A stretch of DNA of 50,319 nucleotides from an uncultured Prevotellaceae bacterium (GTDB lineage Bacteria > Bacteroidota > Bacteroidia > Bacteroidales > Bacteroidaceae), in contig CACZTJ010000020.1 of the NCBI GenBank assembly GCA_902784065.1, positions 1 to 50,319 on the forward strand, written 5' to 3'. The notes under the pieces were generated by a model. The model was not told the origin of the DNA. It searched no databases and worked only from the letters and a program-made list of their open reading frames with translations. Of the stretch, positions 45,126 to 50,319 are shown piece by piece; positions within the stretch are counted from its first letter, which is position 1, and each line of letters begins with the position of its first letter. The position numbers were made by a program, and so were the translations under genes.

Positions 45126-46121
45126 TTAAGGCACTTCTACCTTATTGATAATCCTTGAGACAATCTCCTCACTGGTGATGTTGCTGGCTTCAGCCTCATA
45201 GGTAAGTCCGATACGATGACGGAGTACATCATGAGCCACAGCACGCACATCCTCAGGTACCACATAGCCACGACGTTTGATGAAGGCATATGCACGAGCT
45301 GCCTTAGCCAAATTAATACTGGCACGTGGAGAACCACCGAAGGAAATCATATCCTTCAACTCGCGCAGACTGTAACGATCAGGATAACGGGTAGCAAACA
45401 CGATATCGGCAATGTACTGTTCGATCTTCTCGTCGAGATATACCTCGCGTACAACACTACGAGCCTTCAGGATCTCTTCTGCTGTCGTAACAGGCGTTAC
45501 AGTAGGCATCTCACCTGCAATGTTCTCACGGATGATCTTCTTCTCCTCATCGAGTGAAGGATAGTCGATAACCACCTTCAGCATGAAACGGTCCACCTGT
45601 GCCTCAGGCAACGGATAAGTACCCTCCTGCTCAATGGGGTTCTGGGTAGCCATCACAAGGAAAGGATTCGGCAAACGGAAAGTTTCACTACCAATAGTTA
45701 CCTGCTTCTCCTGCATTGCCTCAAGCAAGGCACTCTGTACCTTTGCTGGAGCACGGTTGATTTCATCTGCCAGCACAAAGTTAGCAAACACAGGACCTTG
45801 CTTCACTTGGAACTTCTCATCTTTCTGAGAATAGATCATCGTACCAATCACATCAGCTGGTAACAGATCTGGCGTAAACTGAATACGACTATAATCTGCA
45901 TCTATCAACTGCGAGAGTGTCTTGATTGCCAAGGTTTTAGCCAAGCCAGGCACACCTTCCAACAGGATATGTCCATCACTCAGTAGTCCAATCAACAGCG
46001 AATCTACCAGATGCTTCTGTCCTACGATAACGCGGTCCATTCCGGCCACGAGATTTGTCACAAATGCACTTTGTTGTTCAATCCGGATATTCAACTCACG
46101 GATATCAATAGCTTCTGCCAT
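45126..46121 (-). CDS. MoxR-family AAA ATPase
   Basis: A 331-aa AAA+ ATPase, chaperone-like. Walker A GVPGLAKT (about 56-63), Walker B FVLADEINRAP, sensor 1 VMATQNPIEQEGTYPLPEAQ, arginine finger region DRFMLKV and a C-terminal lid domain with GGSPRASINL. First gene of the MoxR-DUF58-Bat group, which it is believed to help assemble. 21 nt after the HU-LysM gene. Confidence 0.95.
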   Translation of the reverse strand: MAEAIDIRELNIRIEQQSAFVTNLVAGMDRVIVGQKHLVDSLLIGLLSDGHILLEGVPGLAKTLAIKTLSQLIDADYSRIQFTPDLLPADVIGTMIYSQKDEKFQVKQGPVFANFVLADEINRAPAKVQSALLEAMQEKQVTIGSETFRLPNPFLVMATQNPIEQEGTYPLPEAQVDRFMLKVVIDYPSLDEEKKIIRENIAGEMPTVTPVTTAEEILKARSVVREVYLDEKIEQYIADIVFATRYPDRYSLRELKDMISFGGSPRASINLAKAARAYAFIKRRGYVVPEDVRAVAHDVLRHRIGLTYEAEASNITSEEIVSRIINKVEVP

Positions 46122-46142
46122 AATACTTCTTATTTGTATGCT

Positions 46143-47519
46143 TTAATTGTTCTTTTTCGACTTCTTTTTCTTCGACTCAAGCTTTGGAATCTTAATGCTC
46201 TGACCTTCCTTCAACTCTGTCTTACTGTTCATCCCGTTATAAACCTCGATATAACACTCCATATCGGGTCCGAGAAAACGACGGGAGATCTTCTTCAAAT
46301 TATCACCAGGCTTTGCCTTGACGACTTGAGCTGTACCGACAATGCGATAGGCACCATACTTCACGCGATTATCCATTTGCTGATATTTGTCAAGCTGTGG
46401 GGCAGCATCTGGTTTTGTTACCGGTGCAGCTTTCGGCTCTACAGGCTTAGCAGCAGGAACGGTCTTAGTCTCAGCAGGTTTCTCAACAGGTTTCGTTTCT
46501 GCAGGCTTGACTTCTGCTGGCTTAATTTCTGCAGGTGCAGCTACAGGTGCTGGTTTGATTGTGTCAGCAGGTACTACAGAATCCACAGGTTGAACCTCGG
46601 GTGTTGGTTTCTGAGTAGGTATCACCTTCTCCACCTTTTCTTTTTGTGTCTGAGAGGACTGTGACCATGGGAAGAGATTTCCAAGTACATAGCCACCTAC
46701 TAAACCTAACAGACAGGCAAATAATGCGATAAGCCACTTATTACTATTAGAAGACGGTTCTTCCTCTTCTGCTTCAGGCTCGAGTTCTACCTCAGGTACC
46801 TCTACTTCCGTTTCAGGCTCTTCTATTGCTGGAGCTACCTCTACCACAGGCTCGGGCTTCGGTTCTGGCTCAGAAGCGATTTCAGGCTCTGGCTCAACAA
46901 TGTGTTTCTCTTCAGCAATCGGTTCGGGCTCGGGCTCTGGCTCTAGTTCGGGCTCTGGTTCAGGCTCTGGTTCAGGCTCTGGTTCAGGCTCTGGCACCGT
47001 AGGTTTCTCCGTTACAATAGGTTCTGATTTCTTCTCCACAGGCTCAATCACCCATTCTGGAGTATCCTCTTCAACTATATCAACGACCTTTTGATCTTCT
47101 CCATTCCCAAAATCCACCAACGGCATGTTGGAAGGATCATTATAATCATTGTTGTCAACAGGAGGCTCTTCTTGGGTCTTCATATCCTCGAAATCCACAC
47201 CTTCGTTCAGTACAACAGTCTCGAACTGTGAGAATGGCTTATTAACAAGCTCCTTCATCAGAGCATCTGGTGTAAAAGTAATCTTGTTATGACCTTCGAT
47301 CAGCACACGCTCACCTGTATTGACATTCACACTTTCGCGATCATCAACATCAATAATCTTAAACGTACCTAATCCTTTGACCTTAACAATCTTATCTTTC
47401 TCCAGATTTGTCTGGATGATATCGAACATTGCACTTACAAAAGCTGCTGCATTACGCTTATCGAGGCCGTTACGTGCAACAAGTGCCTGTGACAGATCTT
47501 GAATTGATATCTTTCCCAT
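46143..47519 (-). CDS. HU-TM-LysM fusion protein
   Basis: The product is 458 aa with an unusual order. Residues 1-95 are an HU/IHF DNA-binding domain ([37 protein letters not shown]). About 110-260 is acidic, with Pro-Glu repeats near 176-200. Residues 261-284 ([20 protein letters not shown]) are a single membrane helix. 285-385 is a Pro/Ala/Lys linker. About 390-447 is a LysM-type domain ([19 protein letters not shown]... [10 protein letters not shown]), followed by a Lys-rich tail. A DNA-binding end and a peptidoglycan-binding end would lie on opposite sides of the membrane. The Lys-rich flank after the helix does not favour that orientation by the positive-inside rule. Overlaps the upstream HU gene by one base. 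Confidence 0.85.
   Translation of the reverse strand: MGKISIQDLSQALVARNGLDKRNAAAFVSAMFDIIQTNLEKDKIVKVKGLGTFKIIDVDDRESVNVNTGERVLIEGHNKITFTPDALMKELVNKPFSQFETVVLNEGVDFEDMKTQEEPPVDNNDYNDPSNMPLVDFGNGEDQKVVDIVEEDTPEWVIEPVEKKSEPIVTEKPTVPEPEPEPEPEPEPEPELEPEPEPEPIAEEKHIVEPEPEIASEPEPKPEPVVEVAPAIEEPETEVEVPEVELEPEAEEEEPSSNSNKWLIALFACLLGLVGGYVLGNLFPWSQSSQTQKEKVEKVIPTQKPTPEVQPVDSVVPADTIKPAPVAAPAEIKPAEVKPAETKPVEKPAETKTVPAAKPVEPKAAPVTKPDAAPQLDKYQQMDNRVKYGAYRIVGTAQVVKAKPGDNLKKISRRFLGPDMECYIEVYNGMNSKTELKEGQSIKIPKLESKKKKSKKNN
46957..46992. repeat. 12-nt tandem repeat (3 exact copies) coding Pro-Glu repeats
   Basis: Three exact copies of GGTTCAGGCTCT within a longer degenerate array. Changes in copy number stay in frame, so linker length may vary between strains. 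Confidence 0.7.
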
Positions 47520-47806
47520 TACTCAGTTCCTCCGTTCTTTATGCGTTCCTTCCAGTTGACATTCGGCTTGAAGTTCAACACCAGTTTGGGTGGAACAAGC
47601 ATGCGCTGACCCGTAGAAGGGTTCACCATGATACGTTCCAACTTTTTCTTTACCTCAAAGGTTCCAAAAGAAGGAATGAGCACTGCATCGTCTTCCTGGA
47701 AGTGATCTCCCATTTCCTCTACGATAGCGTTCACCATCTTCTGCGTGTCATCGGACGAAAAGCCCGTACGTTGCGCCAATTGTGCGATAAAGTCTTTATT
47801 AGTCAT
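47519..47806 (-). CDS. HU-family DNA-binding protein
   Basis: A 95-aa HU/IHF protein: helical half [39 protein letters not shown] at the turn, then [24 protein letters not shown]. Its TAA overlaps the start of the HU-TM-LysM gene by one base (TAATG), so the pair is translationally coupled and may form mixed dimers. It starts 2 nt after rimO ends. Confidence 0.9.
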   Translation of the reverse strand: MTNKDFIAQLAQRTGFSSDDTQKMVNAIVEEMGDHFQEDDAVLIPSFGTFEVKKKLERIMVNPSTGQRMLVPPKLVLNFKPNVNWKERIKNGGTE

Positions 47807-47808
47807 AT

Positions 47809-49116
47809 CTACTGTTTGATTGTTGTACCATATAAATCAAATTCTTCCGAATCGGTTATCTTCACATCATAGAACTCGCCGATTGTCAGCTCGCGTTCTG
47901 CCACAGGGATCAGCACTTCGGGATCCACTTCGGGGGAACAGAATGCCGTACGTCCTACATAGTAGTCACCTTCACGACGATCTATAATCACTTTCAGCGT
48001 CTGCCCTACCTTCTCTGCCTCAAGTTCAGCACTGATATGCTGCTGAATACGCATCAACTTGTCGAGACGCTGTTGTTTCACCTCCTCAGGCACATCATCC
48101 TCATAATGCATCTCGGAATAAGTTCCTTCTTCCTCTGAGTAGGCAAAAGCACCCATACGTTCAAAACGAGCCCACTTCACAAAAGCCTTCAGCTCCTCAA
48201 AGTCCTCATCGGTCTCACCTGGGAAACCTACCATCAGCGTAGTACGGATATGGATACCCGGTACCTCCTCACGCATCTTTCGGATCAACTCATAGGTCTC
48301 CTCCTTTGTCACATGACGCTGCATCAGAGACAGCATGTGGTCTGAAATATGTTGGAGTGCAATATCCAGATAGTTGCAGACATTCTTCTTCTCACGCATC
48401 ACACGGAGCAGATCCCAAGGGAAATGAGCAGGGTAAGCATAGTGCAGACGGATCCACTCTACACCAGGGATATCAGCCATCTTTTCGATAAGTTCAGCAA
48501 TATGCTGCTTGCCGTCCAGATCGATACCATAGTAGGTCAACTCCTGGGCAATTACATTAAATTCTTTCGTACCATCCTTCACCAACTGACGCACCTCGTC
48601 GAGAATCTCATCCATCGGACGACTCTGATGACGACCCGTTATCAGCGGAATCGCACAATAGGCACAATGCCGGTCACAGCCCTCACTAATCTTGATGTAG
48701 GCATAGTGACGAGGTGTCGTGATGTGGCGCGGTGCCTGCTTGATGTTCTCAAGGTTATCAATGGTACCTAAGTCCTTCAACAACTGCTTATAGTTGAACT
48801 TACCATACCAGCCATCTACTTCAGGTATCTCTTTCTCTAAATCAGCCAGATAGCGTTCCGATAGACAGCCCATCACGAAGAGCTTCTCAATCCTGCCTTC
48901 CGTCTTTGCCTGTGCAAACTCCAGAATGGTGTTGATACTCTCCTCTTTGGCGTCGTTGATAAAGCCGCAGGTATTGATAACTACTATCTCGCCCTGAGGA
49001 TTGTCGCTATCGTGCGTACACAGATAGCCGTTAGCCTCCATCAAACCCATAAGCATCTCGCTGTCAACGAGATTCTTCGAACATCCGAGCGAAATAAAGT
49101 CAATCGTCTTCATCAT
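47809..49116 (-). CDS. rimO: Ribosomal protein S12 methylthiotransferase RimO
   Basis: A radical-SAM enzyme, 435 aa, that adds a methylthio group to Asp of ribosomal protein S12. N-terminal MTTase domain with three cysteines (LGCSKN, NTCGF, MGCLS), radical-SAM motif CDRHCAYC and a C-terminal TRAM domain ending DSEEFDLYGTTIKQ. Start at MMK or the next Met; no decisive signal. Member of the ftsY operon. Confidence 0.96.
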   Translation of the reverse strand: MMKTIDFISLGCSKNLVDSEMLMGLMEANGYLCTHDSDNPQGEIVVINTCGFINDAKEESINTILEFAQAKTEGRIEKLFVMGCLSERYLADLEKEIPEVDGWYGKFNYKQLLKDLGTIDNLENIKQAPRHITTPRHYAYIKISEGCDRHCAYCAIPLITGRHQSRPMDEILDEVRQLVKDGTKEFNVIAQELTYYGIDLDGKQHIAELIEKMADIPGVEWIRLHYAYPAHFPWDLLRVMREKKNVCNYLDIALQHISDHMLSLMQRHVTKEETYELIRKMREEVPGIHIRTTLMVGFPGETDEDFEELKAFVKWARFERMGAFAYSEEEGTYSEMHYEDDVPEEVKQQRLDKLMRIQQHISAELEAEKVGQTLKVIIDRREGDYYVGRTAFCSPEVDPEVLIPVAERELTIGEFYDVKITDSEEFDLYGTTIKQ

Positions 49117-49119
49117 TAA

Positions 49120-49200
49120 TTACAACAAGAAGAACAGACACGCAGCAAAAGCACCGCATGCCAATCCAATAACCAAACCTTCAATAAAAGTCTTCTTCAT
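49120..49200 (-). CDS. 26-aa membrane peptide between ftsY and rimO
   Basis: A short frame MKKTFIEGLVIGLACGAF plus AACLFFLL: two basic residues, then one hydrophobic helix with a GLxxGLACGA small-residue face. It starts 4 nt after ftsY and ends 3 nt before rimO, which fits a real gene in the operon rather than a chance frame. No known function; a single-span membrane microprotein. Confidence 0.55.
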   Translation of the reverse strand: MKKTFIEGLVIGLACGAFAACLFFLL

Positions 49201-49204
49201 AACT

Positions 49205-50158
49205 TCAATTCTTAAACAGGCTGTCCACAAACTCCTTGCGGTCAAAGAGCTGCAAGTCTTTCATACCCTCTCCCAGTCCGATATACTTCACGGGTACTTT
49301 CAGCTGGTCAGAGATACCAATCACCACACCACCCTTGGCTGTACCGTCAAGTTTGGTGATAGCCAGAGAGGTAATCTGTGTCACTGCCGCAAACTGCTTG
49401 GCCTGTTCAAAGGCATTCTGACCCGTAGAGCCATCAAGCACCAACATTACCTCATCGGGAGCCTCTGGCAGTACCTTCTTCATCACCTCCTTAATCTTCT
49501 TCAGCTCATTCATCAAGCCAACCTTGTTATGCAGACGTCCTGCTGTATCAATCAGCACCACATCAGCACCATTAGCCTTAGCACTCGAAAGTGTATCGAA
49601 TGCCACACTGGCAGGATCACTACCCATCTGCTGCTTCACTACAGGCACCCCGACACGCTCCCCCCAGATGCAGAGCTGTTCTACAGCTGCAGCACGGAAG
49701 GTATCGGCAGCACCCAGATAAACCTTCTTACCTGCCTGTTTGAATTGCCAGGCAAGTTTTCCGATGGTTGTGGTTTTACCAACACCATTGACACCTACCA
49801 CCAGAATCACATAAGGCTTATGATCACTGGGGAGATCCCAGTTATCGTTATCTTCGGAATTATTCTCTGCCAGAAGATTTGCGATCTCCTCACGAAGAAT
49901 ACGATTCAACTCCGAAGTACTGACATACTTATCTCGAGCCACACGTTCTTCGATACGCTCAATAATCTTCAAGGTTGTATCAACACCTACATCACTGGTA
50001 ATCAGCACCTCCTCAAGATTATCCAGCACATCATCATCAACCTTTGACTTACCAGCCACGGCACGGGCCAGTTTGTCAAATACGCTGGTCTTTGTTTTTT
50101 CCAGACCTTTGTCTAGTGTTTCTTTCTTTTCTTTATTGAAAAATCCAAAAATTCCCAT
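49205..50158 (-). CDS. ftsY: Signal recognition particle receptor FtsY
   Basis: The SRP receptor GTPase that docks ribosomes on the inner membrane. Start chosen at 50158 (MGIFGFFNKEKKE), 317 aa; an open frame upstream overlaps the promoter, a terminator and the DUF4295 gene. An N-domain follows a short A region, then the G-domain: G1 GVNGVGKTT, GAADTFRAAAVEQL, DTAGRL and TKLDGTAKGG. Own promoter at 50179-50209. Confidence 0.97.
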   Translation of the reverse strand: MGIFGFFNKEKKETLDKGLEKTKTSVFDKLARAVAGKSKVDDDVLDNLEEVLITSDVGVDTTLKIIERIEERVARDKYVSTSELNRILREEIANLLAENNSEDNDNWDLPSDHKPYVILVVGVNGVGKTTTIGKLAWQFKQAGKKVYLGAADTFRAAAVEQLCIWGERVGVPVVKQQMGSDPASVAFDTLSSAKANGADVVLIDTAGRLHNKVGLMNELKKIKEVMKKVLPEAPDEVMLVLDGSTGQNAFEQAKQFAAVTQITSLAITKLDGTAKGGVVIGISDQLKVPVKYIGLGEGMKDLQLFDRKEFVDSLFKN

Positions 50159-50178
50159 AATGCTATATATAACGCGTG

Positions 50179-50209
50179 CAAAGGTAATGAAAATCCACGA
50201 TATAGCAAA
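50179..50209 (-). promoter_or_regulatory. Promoter of the ftsY operon (TTTG-N19-TACCTTTG)
   Basis: On the minus strand TTTG (50206-50209) and TACCTTTG (50179-50186) are 19 nt apart, a full consensus match. It overlaps the T-run of the preceding terminator. Confidence 0.85.
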
Positions 50210-50248
50210 AAAAAGAGGCCGCAATTTAACTTGCAGCCTCTCTTTTTT
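50207..50248 (-). terminator. Terminator after the DUF4295 gene
   Basis: GAGGCCGCAA and TTGCAGCCTC form a 10-bp stem with one mismatch and a 6-nt loop, followed by a T-run on the minus strand (A-run on plus). Confidence 0.8.
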
Positions 50249-50261
50249 ATGTAAAATTAAA

Positions 50262-50319
50262 TTAATTCTTGAAGAAGTCCTTAACGGCCTCGTTAGGAAC
50301 CATCTGCTCATCGAAGATG
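50262..50319 (-). CDS. DUF4295 protein, C-terminal part only
   Basis: The visible C-terminus reads IFDEQMVPNEAVKDFFKN and stops at 50262. This ending is characteristic of the about 50-aa DUF4295 protein of Bacteroidota, which normally sits after the L28 and L33 ribosomal protein genes and before ftsY, as here. The rest lies beyond the window. Confidence 0.8.
   Translation of the reverse strand, partial: IFDEQMVPNEAVKDFFKN

Noticed and set aside
46860-47000. Possible CRISPR or minisatellite array
   Set aside because: The 12-nt repeats are in frame and encode Pro-Glu residues of a real protein; no spacers.
50159-50311. Longer N-terminus for FtsY (start at 50311)
   Set aside because: It would overlap the DUF4295 gene, a terminator and a consensus promoter; the family start is at 50158.

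Overview
The window comes from a Bacteroidota chromosome, most likely a Prevotella/Segatella-type Bacteroidales. Three things point there. Many genes carry the Bacteroidota promoter pair TTTG, 19-20 nt, TAnnTTTG. The gene neighbourhoods are typical of the order: DUF4295-ftsY-rimO-HU, MoxR-DUF58-Bat, HU followed by a smalltalk peptide, and uvrA-DUF5686-RecB/AddB. BatB/BatC and BatD/BatE are fused. There are no rRNA or tRNA genes, no CRISPR array and no transposase. This assignment is inference from gene content; no search was run.

Layout. Positions 1-2417 (minus) hold an edge-truncated hypothetical gene, a KilAC-domain phage-antirepressor-like gene behind a long structured leader, and an unknown 422-aa gene with its own promoter and terminator. 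Positions 2418-2827 carry divergent promoters and a probable short non-coding or peptide-encoding transcript on the plus strand. Positions 2828-10046 (minus) are a compact defence operon, hsdR-hsdM-fic-hsdS-abiH: a complete type I restriction-modification system with a BRO-N/Fic protein and an AbiH protein built in. A 143-bp inverted-repeat element containing a perfect 52-bp A/T palindrome lies between hsdR and the next gene. Positions 10552-11428 (plus) are an HU-like gene, an intergenic repeat and a smalltalk peptide. A cupin lipoprotein gene follows on the minus strand.

Positions 12171-24245 (plus) are one tight operon: a broken uxaB, uvrA, a DUF5686 outer-membrane protein, and a RecB/AddA-like helicase-nuclease with its AddB-like partner. 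EttA is convergent to it. A beta-ketoacyl synthase missing its N-terminus, pyruvate kinase, HU, a tiny basic peptide, RNase G and a membrane glycosyltransferase follow. Next come a soluble hybrid histidine kinase, a membrane-anchored endonuclease/exonuclease/phosphatase protein, an exported unknown and a HAD phosphatase.

Positions 35903-50319 (minus) form one long co-directional block. Read in transcription order it is DUF4295 (partial), ftsY, a 26-aa membrane peptide, rimO, HU, an HU-TM-LysM fusion, MoxR, DUF58, an unknown membrane protein, batA, batB/C, batD/E, PAP2 and queA. It links protein targeting, ribosome and tRNA modification, and the Bat cell-envelope system.

The most interesting signals are: the HU-TM-LysM protein, a possible DNA-to-envelope link; the composite RM/BRO-N-Fic/AbiH operon; the 143-bp palindromic element; two candidate structured RNAs near the defence locus; and three apparent small deletions in housekeeping genes (uxaB, the ketoacyl synthase and the 21-aa peptide) that are either real decay or assembly errors.
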